Source: Faecalibacterium sp. I4-3-84
Lineage (GTDB): Bacteria; Bacillota; Clostridia; Oscillospirales; Ruminococcaceae
Direction: 5' to 3'
DNA length: 64,000 nt
NCBI RefSeq assembly: GCF_023347255.1
Contig: NZ_CP094466.1
Coordinates: 620,001 to 684,000 of the forward strand
Shown here: piece after piece, positions 44,072 through 52,385 of the stretch
How positions within the stretch are numbered: the first letter of the stretch is position 1
Layout: each line of letters starts with the position of its first letter
Position numbers and translations under genes: made by a program
Notes under the pieces: model-generated
The model's database searches: none
Seen by the model: the letters and a program-made list of their open reading frames with translations, nothing else
What the model was told of the DNA's origin: nothing

Positions 44072-45091
44072 TTATACCCGCACCATATCCGGGGTGATCT
44101 CGGCCAGAGAATGCGCACCGCACATCTGCATGGTGTCAGCCAGCTCACCGGCCAGCTTATCAATGTAGCACTTCACGCCTTCCTCGCCGCCGCCATACAC
44201 AGCCGTGACGAACGGGCGGCAGATCAGCACGCCGTCTGCACCCAGTGCCAGTGCCTTGAACACATCCACACCGGTGCGGATGCCGCCGTCCACCAGGATC
44301 TTCACGCCGGTGCCCTTGAGGGCTGCTGCGATCTCCGGCAGCACCTCGGCAGTGGCCGGGCACTGATCCAGCACGCGGCCGCCGTGGTTGGACACCACGA
44401 TAGCAGCCGCGCCGGCTTCCTTTGCCTTCAGTGCGCCCTTAACGGTCATAACGCCCTTGACGATGAAGGGGCGCTCGGCCAGCTTGACGATCTCGGCAAG
44501 CTCTGCCACGCTCTTGCTGCCTGCGGGCGGAGTCATGTTCTTCAGGAAGGGCAGACCGGCTGCATCCACATCCATGGCCACGGCAAAGCAGCCGCTGGCC
44601 TTGGCCTCGGCCATCTTTTCCTTAATTGTATCAATGTTCCAGGGCTTGATGGTGGGCACGCCGCAGCCGTTTGCTGCGCCAATGGCCTTGGTGGCCATCT
44701 CCATAACGGTGGGGTTGGTGCCGTCGCCGGTAAAGGCAGCGATGCCGTTCTCTGCACAGGCGCGCACCAGCACATCATTATAGGTCATATCGGTATAGGC
44801 TTCGGAGTAGTGCAGGTTCACAGCACCCACCGGGCCTGCAAAGAACGGGTACTTGAAGCTCTTGCCAAACAGCTCAATATGGGTGTCCGGGGTGCCGCCC
44901 TCGCACAGGGTGTCCATGTTCACGCGGATCTCGGCCCACTTATTATAATTGCGGATGGCCGTATCGCCCACGCCCTTGGCACCGGGGCCGGGGATCTGGT
45001 TTTTGCAGGCCACGCCGTTGCACACCGGGCAGGCCTTGCAGTATTTTCCGATGCACTCACGCGCATTCGCCAGCACTTCAGGATAAGTCAT
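44072..45091 (-). CDS. FMN-dependent alpha-hydroxy-acid oxidizing protein (lactate oxidase / dehydrogenase family)
   Basis: 339 residues from ATG at 45091 (AAAGGAGG nine bases upstream); the longer reading from 45259 crosses the promoter region and is rejected. The family oxidises L-2-hydroxy acids through FMN. Seen: an N-terminal Cys-rich stretch CIGKYCKACPVCNGVACKNQIPGPGAKG typical of the clostridial branch, FFAGPVGAVNLHY, FVIMDVDAAG-like FAVAMDVDAAGLPF, the catalytic His-Arg block IVVSNHGGRVLDQCPA (about 240), and the phosphate-binding ILVDGGIRTGVDVFKALALGADGV. Isopentenyl-diphosphate isomerase type 2 shares the fold but lacks this Cys-rich start. Confidence 0.9.
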   Translation of the reverse strand: MTYPEVLANARECIGKYCKACPVCNGVACKNQIPGPGAKGVGDTAIRNYNKWAEIRVNMDTLCEGGTPDTHIELFGKSFKYPFFAGPVGAVNLHYSEAYTDMTYNDVLVRACAENGIAAFTGDGTNPTVMEMATKAIGAANGCGVPTIKPWNIDTIKEKMAEAKASGCFAVAMDVDAAGLPFLKNMTPPAGSKSVAELAEIVKLAERPFIVKGVMTVKGALKAKEAGAAAIVVSNHGGRVLDQCPATAEVLPEIAAALKGTGVKILVDGGIRTGVDVFKALALGADGVLICRPFVTAVYGGGEEGVKCYIDKLAGELADTMQMCGAHSLAEITPDMVRV

Positions 45092-45277
45092 AATAAAATA
45101 TCCTCCTTTTATTCCTTTTCTGCAGGGCAAACTCTCTCCGCAGCACTCTCTGCCCCCCATCATAGCCCGGTTTTCAGTCGTCGTCAAGGGTTTTGCACGG
45201 TTTTCAGTGCAAAGTTCGGAGGCCAGAAACGCAGGCACGTGCTTTTTGAAAAAATACAATTTTTTTCAAAAAAATCC

Positions 45278-45306
45278 TTGACAAAAGTGCTTCTTTCAGG
45301 TATTAT
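45278..45306 (+). promoter_or_regulatory. Promoter of tRNA-Ser
   Basis: TTGACA (45278-45283), 17-bp spacer, TATTAT (45301-45306), about 45 bp upstream of the tRNA. A good sigma-A promoter. Confidence 0.85.
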
Positions 45307-45350
45307 AGTGGAGCGCTGAGGGCCACGGCCCAAAACGCAGAACCGAATAT

Positions 45351-45442
45351 GGAAAGATGGCTGAGTTGGTCTAAGGCGCACGACTGGAAATCGTGTAACG
45401 TGTCAAAAGCGTTCTGGGGTTCGAATCCCCATCTTTCCGCCA
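45351..45442 (+). tRNA. tRNA-Ser (anticodon GGA)
   Basis: Class II tRNA of 92 nt including an encoded CCA. The acceptor stem GGAAAGA pairs with TCTTTCC; the anticodon loop CTGGAAA gives GGA; a long variable arm (TAACGTGTCAAAAGCGTT) and the T-arm GGGGTTCGAATCCCC follow. Confidence 0.97.
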
Positions 45443-45445
45443 GAG

Positions 45446-45476
45446 ATCCGAAACCTTACGGTTTCGGATTTTTTGT
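45446..45476 (+). terminator. Intrinsic terminator of tRNA-Ser
   Basis: ATCCGAAACC pairs with GGTTTCGGAT around TTAC, followed by TTTTTG TTTTTTT. It begins three bases after the tRNA CCA. Confidence 0.92.
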
Positions 45477-45559
45477 TTTTTTCAGCGCTTCTCTGTTCCT
45501 CCTTGACTTTTGTCCGCCGTTCCGCTATGCTGAATAAAACATCTGAGGGAGGATTTTTT

Positions 45560-46435
45560 ATGGCATCTTCCAAACGAAAAAAGCACGGCGCGGGCTATGT
45601 GGTCCTGATCGCAGTGCTCATTCTTGTACTGCTTGCAGCCGTGGCCGCTGCAACCGGGTACAGTCTGGTAGCCCGCCGGGTGAAAGCGCTGCAGGCAGGC
45701 GCGGCCTTTACCTTTGATTATGAGATCACATCCACAGCCGATTCCCCTGCCCTTTACACCATCCTGCAAAAGACAGGCTCCACCAAGGGCACCGTCAACG
45801 GCCTGTATGCACCGGACGCACTGCAGCTGAGCATCTCGGCCCCGGATGCCGTTATCCCGGCAGGCCCGCTCACCCGGGTGTATATCAGCAGCAGCGAGAC
45901 CTTATACGATGTCGGGCAGCTGTACAAAAATATCCGCTCTTCCATCACCGGCAGCTACCCGCTGGCGAGCCTTCTGCTGCCGGACTGGAGCCTTGGCAGT
46001 TATATCTCGCAGGCCCAGCTGGCAAGCCTACTGGGTGTGGACACCACAGCCACCAGCCTGCAGGACATGACCGAGTTTGAGCTGCCGCAGAAAAAGCTGC
46101 AGCGCGTACAGCCGGAAAACGCAAAGGATGGCTACCTTTATTTTCAGCTGGATACCGGTGATGCCAGCGCCAATGCACCGGTACTTGTTATCGGGCTGGA
46201 AAAGAGCAGATTCTTTGCGGATGCCATCCCGGTGCACATCCTGCTCACCATCCCGGAACACGGGGTCAGCATCCAGCTCACTGGCACCGTGAGTGCCCAG
46301 ACCGTGGTACTCACTGCGCCCACATCCCGCATGAAGGACGAAGACATCCAGACGCTGGTGCAGATCCGCGATACCATCCAGAGCGTGCTGCAGTTCGTGC
46401 AGACCGCTGCCAACAGCGTACAGAACGCGGGCTGA
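45560..46435 (+). CDS. Membrane-anchored extracytoplasmic protein, function unknown
   Basis: 291 residues from ATG at 45560 (GAGGGAGG upstream). A basic N-terminus (SSKRKKHG) is followed by one membrane segment (YVVLIAVLILVLLAAVAAATGYSLV, about 12-36); the rest is outside and rich in Ser/Thr/Gln with no recognised domain. Motifs seen only as general beta-rich repeats (AVIPAGPLTRVYISSSETLYDVGQLYK; VLTAPTSRMKDEDIQTLVQIRDTI). Single gene between the tRNA and a bidirectional terminator. It may be a cell-surface protein; no family assigned. Confidence 0.75.
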   Translation: MASSKRKKHGAGYVVLIAVLILVLLAAVAAATGYSLVARRVKALQAGAAFTFDYEITSTADSPALYTILQKTGSTKGTVNGLYAPDALQLSISAPDAVIPAGPLTRVYISSSETLYDVGQLYKNIRSSITGSYPLASLLLPDWSLGSYISQAQLASLLGVDTTATSLQDMTEFELPQKKLQRVQPENAKDGYLYFQLDTGDASANAPVLVIGLEKSRFFADAIPVHILLTIPEHGVSIQLTGTVSAQTVVLTAPTSRMKDEDIQTLVQIRDTIQSVLQFVQTAANSVQNAG

Positions 46436-46451
46436 TCTTTCCGCAAACATC

Positions 46452-46487
46452 AAAAGCCAGAAACGGCAGCAGTCGTTTCTGGCTTTT
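46452..46487. terminator. Bidirectional terminator
   Basis: A perfect 14-bp stem, AAAAGCCAGAAACG with CGTTTCTGGCTTTT, around an 8-nt loop, between two convergent genes. Confidence 0.92.
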
Positions 46488-46498
46488 GTTCTGTCATT

Positions 46499-47227
46499 TT
46501 ACCGGTCGAGGATGCGGCCATCGGTGGAGAAGGTGACTACATTCCACGGGATGAACTTGCCGCTGTTCTTCAGAGCAGTGATGGCAGCGTGCTCCAGCCC
46601 GCCGCAGCAGGGCACCTCCATGCGCAGCACGGTCACGCTCTTGATATCATTGCTGCGGATGATCTCGGTCAGCTTTTCGCTGTAATCCACAGCATCCAGC
46701 TTTGGGCAGCCGATGATGGTCACATGGCCCCTCATGAACTCCTCGTGGATATTGGCGTAGGCATAGGCGGTGCAGTCGGCGGCGATCAGCAGCTTGGCAC
46801 CGTCAAAGTAGGGCGCGTTCACCGGCACCAGCTTGATCTGGCAAGGCCACTGTGCCAGCTGGGACTGCATGGGCACTGCGGCTGCGGCAGGTGCGGTCTG
46901 CTCACGGTGGAACTGTTTCATCATGCTGCCCGGGCAGCCATGGAACGCCGGTGCGGCGGGCTGTGCCTGCTGCTGGGCGGCAGCGGCCTTTTTCTGCTTG
47001 TTTTCCAGCACAGCCTGCTCGTCATAAGCGGCGGCTTCGCGCTCGGTAAAGGTGATGGCACCGGTGGGGCATCCGGGCAGGCAGTCGCCAAAGCCGTCGC
47101 AGTAGTCGTCCCGCATCAGCTTGGCCTTGCCGTTCACAAGGCCGATGGCACCCTCGTGGCAGGCGGTGACGCAGGCACCGCAGCCGTTGCATTTTTCTTC
47201 GTCTATATGAATGATTTTGCGGATCAT
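46499..47227 (-). CDS. 4Fe-4S ferredoxin-type protein (2x4Fe-4S plus C-terminal Cys domain)
   Basis: 242 residues. N-terminal ferredoxin with CNGCGACVTACHEGA (13-27) and CDGFGDCLPGCPTGA (the second cluster has C-x5-C-x3-C spacing, unlike a standard CxxCxxC). Then an Ala/Gln-rich linker and a C-terminal domain with LLIAADCTAYAYANIHEEFMRGHVTIIGCPKLD and RMEVPCCGGLEHAA, whose Cys residues suggest another cofactor site. Homologues occur next to Crp/Fnr regulators in anaerobic Clostridia, as here. Probably a redox carrier used under oxidative or nitrosative stress; the role is inferred. Confidence 0.85.
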   Translation of the reverse strand: MIRKIIHIDEEKCNGCGACVTACHEGAIGLVNGKAKLMRDDYCDGFGDCLPGCPTGAITFTEREAAAYDEQAVLENKQKKAAAAQQQAQPAAPAFHGCPGSMMKQFHREQTAPAAAAVPMQSQLAQWPCQIKLVPVNAPYFDGAKLLIAADCTAYAYANIHEEFMRGHVTIIGCPKLDAVDYSEKLTEIIRSNDIKSVTVLRMEVPCCGGLEHAAITALKNSGKFIPWNVVTFSTDGRILDR

Positions 47228-47313
47228 GGAAAAATCCTCCTTGCTTTGATGTTCTGAGTATACTATAATCAGACCGTGCTTTCGGTTGTTATAACCACAG
47301 AAAGAGGATTTTT
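47228..47313. promoter_or_regulatory. Divergent promoter region with a symmetric site
   Basis: 86 bp between the ferredoxin gene and the Crp/Fnr gene. GGTTgttatAACC (47283-47295) is an interrupted palindrome and a likely site for the Crp/Fnr-type regulator encoded next to it. TATACTATAATC (about 47258-47270) can provide a -10 in either direction. Confidence 0.5.
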
Positions 47314-47964
47314 ATGAAAAAGATCGCGTCGCCCCTATTTCAGGATCTTTCAGAAGCCGAGCTGGATACCCTTGCCGCTGCCGGGCACCTGCGCACCCGG
47401 CAGTTTGCAAAGCACGAGGTCATCTTCCACGCCGGAGGCTTCGTGCGGGAGATCGGCATTGTGCTGCGTGGTTCCGTGCACATTGAAAATCTGGATCTCT
47501 GGGGCACCAAAAGCATCCTGAGCAGCGCAGGTGCCGGGCAGGCCTTTGCCGAGACCTACGCCTTTTGCGGCGAGGCCTTGATGGTGGATGCTGTTGCGGC
47601 CGAACATTGCGAAATACTGTTCCTGCACACTGCCGCCTTTACCGATGCGCGGATCGAGCCAGCGCTGCAGGACAAGCTGCTGCGCCGCCTGCTGGCGGTG
47701 TCCATGCGCAAGAACCTCAGCCTTTCGCAGCGCATCTTCTGCACAACGCCCAAGACTGTGCGCGGACGGCTGCTGACCTATTTTTCCGCACAGGCAGCAC
47801 GCTGCGGCAGGATGGCGTTCGAGGTGCCCTTCAACCGCCAGCAGATGGCCGACTACCTCAATCTGGACCGCAGCGCCCTCTCCAAAGAGCTGTGCAAAAT
47901 GCGGGACGAAGGTTTGCTGGAATTTGATAAAAACCGCTTTGTTTTAAAGCGGCTTCCAGAATAA
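47314..47964 (+). CDS. Crp/Fnr family transcriptional regulator
   Basis: 216 residues. N-terminal cyclic-nucleotide-binding fold (FAKHEVIFHAGGFVREIGIVLRGSVHIENLDLWGTKSILSSAGAGQAFAETYAFCGE), a long dimer helix, and a C-terminal winged helix with FEVPFNRQQMADYLNLDRSALSKELCKMRDEGLLEFDKNRFVL (about 168-210). No Fnr-type N-terminal Cys set is present, so it is probably not an oxygen-sensing Fe-S Fnr but binds a small ligand or haem. Divergent from the ferredoxin gene, which is its likely target. Ended by an intrinsic terminator. Confidence 0.93.
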   Translation: MKKIASPLFQDLSEAELDTLAAAGHLRTRQFAKHEVIFHAGGFVREIGIVLRGSVHIENLDLWGTKSILSSAGAGQAFAETYAFCGEALMVDAVAAEHCEILFLHTAAFTDARIEPALQDKLLRRLLAVSMRKNLSLSQRIFCTTPKTVRGRLLTYFSAQAARCGRMAFEVPFNRQQMADYLNLDRSALSKELCKMRDEGLLEFDKNRFVLKRLPE

Positions 47965-47966
47965 CC

Positions 47967-48010
47967 AAAAACGCCCGCCGGGCAGGGCTGGACCTCCGGC
48001 GGGCGCTTTC
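47967..48010. terminator. Terminator between the Crp/Fnr gene and the lectin gene
   Basis: A 10-bp GC-rich stem (47972-47981 with 47996-48005) followed by CTTTC ATTTT in the plus direction and a run of A on the other side. Confidence 0.8.
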
Positions 48011-48035
48011 ATTTTAACAAATCAACAGAACGAGA

Positions 48036-48845
48036 TCAGACCGTCTCCTTCTTCTTGCGGGGTGCGCACTTGCGCTTGGGCTTCTCCGCAGCGGGCTTTT
48101 CCTCTGCAGGTACTTCTGCCTTTGCAGGCTCTGCTTTTTCGGCAGCCTTGGCGGCGGTCTTTTTTGCGGCGGTCTTACGGGCAGGCTTTGCGGGCTTTTC
48201 TGCCGGTGCTGCGGTCTCTGCCTTCCCCTCTTCTGCAGCTTCTGCCTTGGCGGCAACCGCCTTTTTGGTGGTGCGGGGCTTGCGGGCCGCACTCTTCTTG
48301 GCCGGTGCCTTTTCTGCAGCGGGTGCAGCTTCAGCGGCAGCCTCCACAGCAGGTTCCTCGGCCTTCTTTGCGGCACGCTTTGCGCGCTCCTTCACCTCGG
48401 CAATGGTCCACAGCTGGTCATCTGCGCCGGACACCTCCTGCCAGATCTGCAGCACGGTGCCAACCGCAGCGCCCATGCCAACGGTGTCCACGCACTTGCC
48501 GCCAGCCCAGGAAGAGCGCAGGCGCACAGTTCCTTCCGGGGTGGGCTGAACGGTCCACATCTGAGAGGTACCGCCCACATCCTCCCACAGGTGCAGCCAG
48601 GTGCCGTTGGCGGTGCCGGTCATGGTCAGGTCCAGCAGCTTGCCGGATGCGCGGTTGCGGATGCGGTAAACGCCGTCACCCACGCGGATAAAGCTCCACT
48701 CCTGCTCAGGCTTATGCTCGTACTTGCCCAGACGGACGGTACCGGCTTCCTTGGTGCCCTCCACGGCCTGAATGACGTTGCCGGTGTGCGCGGCAATGGT
48801 GTAAAAGTGATCGGCTTCGATCACGGTCTGTGCAACAGTTTTCAT
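48036..48845 (-). CDS. Ricin-type beta-trefoil lectin fused to a histone-H1-like Lys/Ala/Pro tail
   Basis: 269 residues, no signal peptide or membrane segment. Residues 1 to about 150 form a beta-trefoil with three QxW-type repeats: EQEWSFIRV, SQMWTVQP and DDQLWTIAEV. From about 155 to the end the protein is a low-complexity, very basic and Ala-rich tail (AKRAAKKAEEP, APAKKSAARKPRTTKKAVAAKAEA, RKTAAKKTAAKAAEKA, KPKRKCAPRKKKETV) like bacterial H1 (HctA/AlgP-type) tails that bind nucleic acid. A sugar-binding domain joined to a DNA-binding-like tail in a cytoplasmic protein is unusual. Its targets are unknown. Single gene; SD AGGAGG before ATG. Confidence 0.85.
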   Translation of the reverse strand: MKTVAQTVIEADHFYTIAAHTGNVIQAVEGTKEAGTVRLGKYEHKPEQEWSFIRVGDGVYRIRNRASGKLLDLTMTGTANGTWLHLWEDVGGTSQMWTVQPTPEGTVRLRSSWAGGKCVDTVGMGAAVGTVLQIWQEVSGADDQLWTIAEVKERAKRAAKKAEEPAVEAAAEAAPAAEKAPAKKSAARKPRTTKKAVAAKAEAAEEGKAETAAPAEKPAKPARKTAAKKTAAKAAEKAEPAKAEVPAEEKPAAEKPKRKCAPRKKKETV

Positions 48846-49218
48846 GGTTTGTTCCTCCTATGGATCGCAGCCGCCCGGCTCTGCCTGCGGCTGCCGCTTA
48901 TATTTTGTATGCAGCCTGTACAGATGCACAGGCTCTTTTGTTTCCCTTATGGTAAATGATACCACATATCGTGATTTTCTACAAGCAATTCGACCAGCCT
49001 TTAGCAAAACAGACAAAAACAGTCAAGCTTTCCGTCCGTTTTTCTCCCGCTCCATGGGCATTTCAGGCACCATTCTGTGCCGGTTCGGCTCTCGACTTTT
49101 TGCCGCAGCTGCGTTATACTATGGAACGTGCATCCCGTGCACACATTCAAATTATCCGCCGCTCTGCTGCTGGGCGGCTTTTCTTGACCTATTCCTTATG
49201 ATAAAAGGAGGTTCTTTC
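48846..49218. other. Divergent intergenic region with MATE leader
   Basis: 373 bp. It contains a hairpin AGCCTGT-ACAGATGC-ACAGGCT with CTTTTG behind it (about 48913-48937), the likely MATE promoter (TCGACT 49092-49097, 17-bp spacer, TATACT 49115-49120), and in the MATE leader a GTGCA/TGCAC hairpin (about 49129-49143) followed by a terminator-like hairpin CCGCC...GGCGG with CTTTTCTT (about 49158-49185). ORFs here have no SD. Confidence 0.55.
49158..49185 (+). terminator. Terminator-like hairpin in the MATE exporter leader
   Basis: CCGCC(GCT...)GGCGG with a U-rich tail CTTTTCTT, about 35 bp before the MATE start codon and downstream of its likely promoter. Possible attenuator. Confidence 0.5.
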
Positions 49219-50601
49219 ATGTCAGCAGACGAGCTCAACATTCAGCAATACAAAAAAATGACCGAAACCCCCATTCCAAAGCTGATCCTCGGTCTTGCCG
49301 CCCCTACCATTTTAAGTATGCTCATTACCAGCATCTACAACTTGGCCGATACCTTTTTTGTGGGCCAGATCTCCACCAGCGCTTCCGGTGCGGTGGGCAT
49401 TGTTTCCAGCCTGATGGCCATTATTCAGGCGCTTGGCTTTACACTGGGCCACGGCTCCGGCACCATCATCAGCCGCAGCCTTGGCAGCCGGAACACTGAT
49501 GCCGCCACCCGCTTTGCTTCCACCAGCTTTTTTACTGCTCTGGCCGCTGGCGTGGTGCTGGCCGTTGTGGGCCTTGCCACTCTGCCCAGCTTCATGATGC
49601 TGCTGGGCAGCACCGAGACCATTCTGCCCCACGCCTGCGCTTATGCACGGCCCATCCTCATTGCAGCCCCGCTTATGATCTCCAGCCTTGTGATGAACAA
49701 CATCCTGCGCTATGAGGGCAAGGCGAACTTTGCCATGATCGGCCTTGTGACCGGCGGCGTGCTGAACATTGTGCTGGACCCCATCTTTATGTTCGGCTTG
49801 GGCCTTGGCACCGCCGGTGCAGGCATTGCTACGGCTCTCAGCCAAAGCATCAGCTTCTGCATCCTGCTGTCCATGTTCCTGCGGGGCAAAACCGTCAGTC
49901 AGTTCCGTATTGCTGCCGTCACCCGTGAAGCGCGGGAGTTCGGCATGATCCTGGTGGGCGGCGCGCCCAGCTTTGGCCGCCAGGGCCTGCAGAGCATCGG
50001 CGGCATGCTGCTGAACATTGCCGCCCGCAGCTACGGCGATGCCGCTGTGGCCGGCATGAGCATCGTTTCCCGCATTTTCATGTTCATCATCTCGGTAGCC
50101 ATTGGCGTTGGGCAGGGTCTGCAGCCGGTGGCCGCGTTCAACTACGGTGCGCGCAAATTCCGCCGGGTGCAAAAAGCCGCAGTTTTTACCATGGGTGCAG
50201 CCTTTTGTATGCTGGTGGTGCTGGTGAGCCTGTGCTGGGTCAACAGCGATGCCCTCATCCGCCTGTTCCGTGATGACCCGGATGTTACCGCCGTGGCGCT
50301 GCCCGCCTTCCACTATCAGTGCCTTGCCATTCTGCTGCAGCCGGTCATTGTGGTGGCAAACATGACCTTCCAGAGCGTGGGCAAAGCCGGGCGCGCCACC
50401 TTTCTGGCCTGTTGCCGTCAGGGCGTGTTCTTCATTCCGCTCATCCTCATTCTGCCCCGCACTTTCGGCCTTGTGGGCGTAGAGATCTGCCAGCCCATTG
50501 CGGATGCGCTCACCTTTATTGTTTCCCTGCCGTTCCTGCTGGCCTTCCTTAAGCAGCTGGACCGGATGGACGATGCTGAAAAAGCCAAAGTACAGTCCTG
50601 A
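49219..50601 (+). CDS. MATE family efflux transporter
   Basis: 460 residues from ATG at 49219 (AAAAGGAGG eight bases upstream). About 12 membrane segments in two homologous halves; the first has PIPKLILGLAAPTILSMLITSIYNLADTFFVGQISTSASGAVGI, and the second begins near VGGAPSFGRQGLQSIGGMLLNIAARSYGDAAVAGMSIVSRIFMF. Exports cationic drugs or metabolites using an ion gradient. Substrate unknown. A possible attenuator lies in its leader. Ended by an intrinsic terminator. Confidence 0.93.
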   Translation: MSADELNIQQYKKMTETPIPKLILGLAAPTILSMLITSIYNLADTFFVGQISTSASGAVGIVSSLMAIIQALGFTLGHGSGTIISRSLGSRNTDAATRFASTSFFTALAAGVVLAVVGLATLPSFMMLLGSTETILPHACAYARPILIAAPLMISSLVMNNILRYEGKANFAMIGLVTGGVLNIVLDPIFMFGLGLGTAGAGIATALSQSISFCILLSMFLRGKTVSQFRIAAVTREAREFGMILVGGAPSFGRQGLQSIGGMLLNIAARSYGDAAVAGMSIVSRIFMFIISVAIGVGQGLQPVAAFNYGARKFRRVQKAAVFTMGAAFCMLVVLVSLCWVNSDALIRLFRDDPDVTAVALPAFHYQCLAILLQPVIVVANMTFQSVGKAGRATFLACCRQGVFFIPLILILPRTFGLVGVEICQPIADALTFIVSLPFLLAFLKQLDRMDDAEKAKVQS

Positions 50602-50625
50602 AAGTCTGTCATAAAACTGTAATCA

Positions 50626-50663
50626 ACAGCCGCGTTTTCCTGCAATGGAATGCGCGGCTGTTT
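50626..50663 (+). terminator. Intrinsic terminator of the MATE gene
   Basis: ACAGCCGCG (50626-50634) pairs with CGCGGCTGT (50653-50661), 18-nt loop, followed by TTTCGT. Confidence 0.75.
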
Positions 50664-50742
50664 CGTATTATAATTGAACTGGAAAACCTTTCCGGCTTTC
50701 TTTTAAACTTTGTTTCTTTCCATACTGTAAGGAGTGATCTTT

Positions 50743-52362
50743 ATGAAGCGTAACGTTTGCCGCATAGGCAGCGCTGCTGTATGCGCTGCCCTGTGCCTTG
50801 CCCTTGGCTGCAGCTGCAGCGTGCTGCCGCCCGCTTCCGGCAAGCCTGCTGCTCCTGCTTCCTCAGTGCCCACCGATGCACATGGGGATCCGCTTTACGA
50901 CAGCTCCCGGCTGGACGACGGAAAGCTGCGGATTCTTTACGGTTACGACAATTCCGGCGGTGCCTGCACCGTTCTGTGCGGCAGCAAGGTGCTGTACCAG
51001 TCCTTCCGCAGCGAGAACGTGAACCTTCTGCAGGACACCGTGACCGGTGAGACCAACTACTGGTTCCGCACCTGGGCCGACCCGGACGCTTATTGCGGAC
51101 GGCGCAGCGGCCTGTTTGACAAAGACGGCAATGAAGTCATGACCTTTGAGGGGGAGCAGAACGCCTCCATGCAGAACGGTCTGCTGGTGCTGCAGGAAGC
51201 CCACGCCGTGAACGGCAGCTACGAAAACGGCTACGACGATTACGGCACCTGTCAGGTGATCGACCTTTCCACCGGCGAACGTCTGCCCGTGCCGGATGGC
51301 GCATACCGCTGCATCGTGTGCGGGGACAGGCTGGTGTTCACCTGCTATGCCCGCCCAGCAGACCTTGCCGAGGACGCATGGGACGATGAACCCGCCCTGC
51401 ACAGCTGGATCATTATACAGACGAAGGACGGTACACAGACTTACGGCGCAGATGCCACTACTGCTCTGAGCCTTTCCTATGCACCGGACGTTCTGAACGA
51501 CTGGGTGGAGCTGGACACCTGCCACGCCAGCGGCGAACCAACGGACGAAACGCTCTATAACCCCGCCACCGGCGAAGGCTTCACCGGCTTCCGACAGGTA
51601 TGCGGCAGCGGCACCGCCTGCTTCGAGACCAGCGATGGCCGCTACGAGCTGCGGGATCTCGCCACCGTGGACCGCACCCTCATTGGCACCTTCGACGACC
51701 AGCCCAGCAGCTATTTCCCGGGCTATGTGGTCACATGGCGCACGAGCGGCGGCTTCGGCTATGATCTGCACGACCTTGTTACCGGTGAGGTGACACCGCT
51801 GTACGCTTCCAGCGTCATGAGCGACACCATCGCCCTTTACTATGAGGACGGACGGTTGAAGGTGTTCAACACCGAAACCGGCGATTTGATCACTGATACC
51901 ACCGTGGAGCCAGTGGAGGGCCAGCAAAGCGTGATGATGGATAACAAAGGTGACGGCTACGTCTGGCTGGAGCTGCGGGATAACGATAACTTTGAGACCA
52001 CCGCCACCCGCGTGTACGGCCCCGAAGGCCTTGTCTCCGACCTGACCCATCTGCAGGACAAGTATTATGCCCTGAACTATCTCATCACCACACCGGAGGG
52101 CAGGCCGCTGTACTGTGGCAACGCCAATGCGCCCAGCAGCAACGGCTCAATGTGTGACGTGCTGGATGAAAACGGCAACATTGTGTTCTATGGCCTTGGC
52201 AGCTGCTACAGCTACTACGACAACAGCCTGAACCAGCTGCCAGAACACGTGTTCGTTGCAAAACGCGGCTTTTACTACGGCTGGATGGATACGAACGGCA
52301 AATGGCTTTACTGCCAAAGCATCTTCTCTTCCATCAACGCCGACGATGAAATGGGCTATTGA
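50743..52362 (+). CDS. Large lipoprotein of unknown function
   Basis: 539 residues from ATG at 50743 (AAGGAGTGATC upstream). N-terminal lipoprotein signal (RIGSAAVCAALCLALGCSCS, lipobox LALGC) and a Pro/Ala/Ser linker, so it is anchored on the outer face. The rest is a beta-rich domain with short repeats of the D-x-D/N-G type (LFDKDGNEVMTFEGE, YEDGRLKVFNTETGD, DENGNIVFYG, GWMDTNGKWLYC), which resembles WG or propeller-like repeats. No catalytic motif recognised. It is followed after 23 bp by a PstS-like binding protein and probably forms an operon with it. Confidence 0.8.
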   Translation: MKRNVCRIGSAAVCAALCLALGCSCSVLPPASGKPAAPASSVPTDAHGDPLYDSSRLDDGKLRILYGYDNSGGACTVLCGSKVLYQSFRSENVNLLQDTVTGETNYWFRTWADPDAYCGRRSGLFDKDGNEVMTFEGEQNASMQNGLLVLQEAHAVNGSYENGYDDYGTCQVIDLSTGERLPVPDGAYRCIVCGDRLVFTCYARPADLAEDAWDDEPALHSWIIIQTKDGTQTYGADATTALSLSYAPDVLNDWVELDTCHASGEPTDETLYNPATGEGFTGFRQVCGSGTACFETSDGRYELRDLATVDRTLIGTFDDQPSSYFPGYVVTWRTSGGFGYDLHDLVTGEVTPLYASSVMSDTIALYYEDGRLKVFNTETGDLITDTTVEPVEGQQSVMMDNKGDGYVWLELRDNDNFETTATRVYGPEGLVSDLTHLQDKYYALNYLITTPEGRPLYCGNANAPSSNGSMCDVLDENGNIVFYGLGSCYSYYDNSLNQLPEHVFVAKRGFYYGWMDTNGKWLYCQSIFSSINADDEMGY

Positions 52363-52385
52363 GCCAGACTTTGGAGGAACGCCTT

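Noticed and set aside
48956-49201. 81-residue ORF ending ...IRRSAAGRLFLTYSL as leader peptide of the MATE gene
   Set aside because: It starts upstream of the likely promoter, has no SD, and its internal ATG at 49121 would precede the transcription start. The end of the ORF simply reads through the hairpin.
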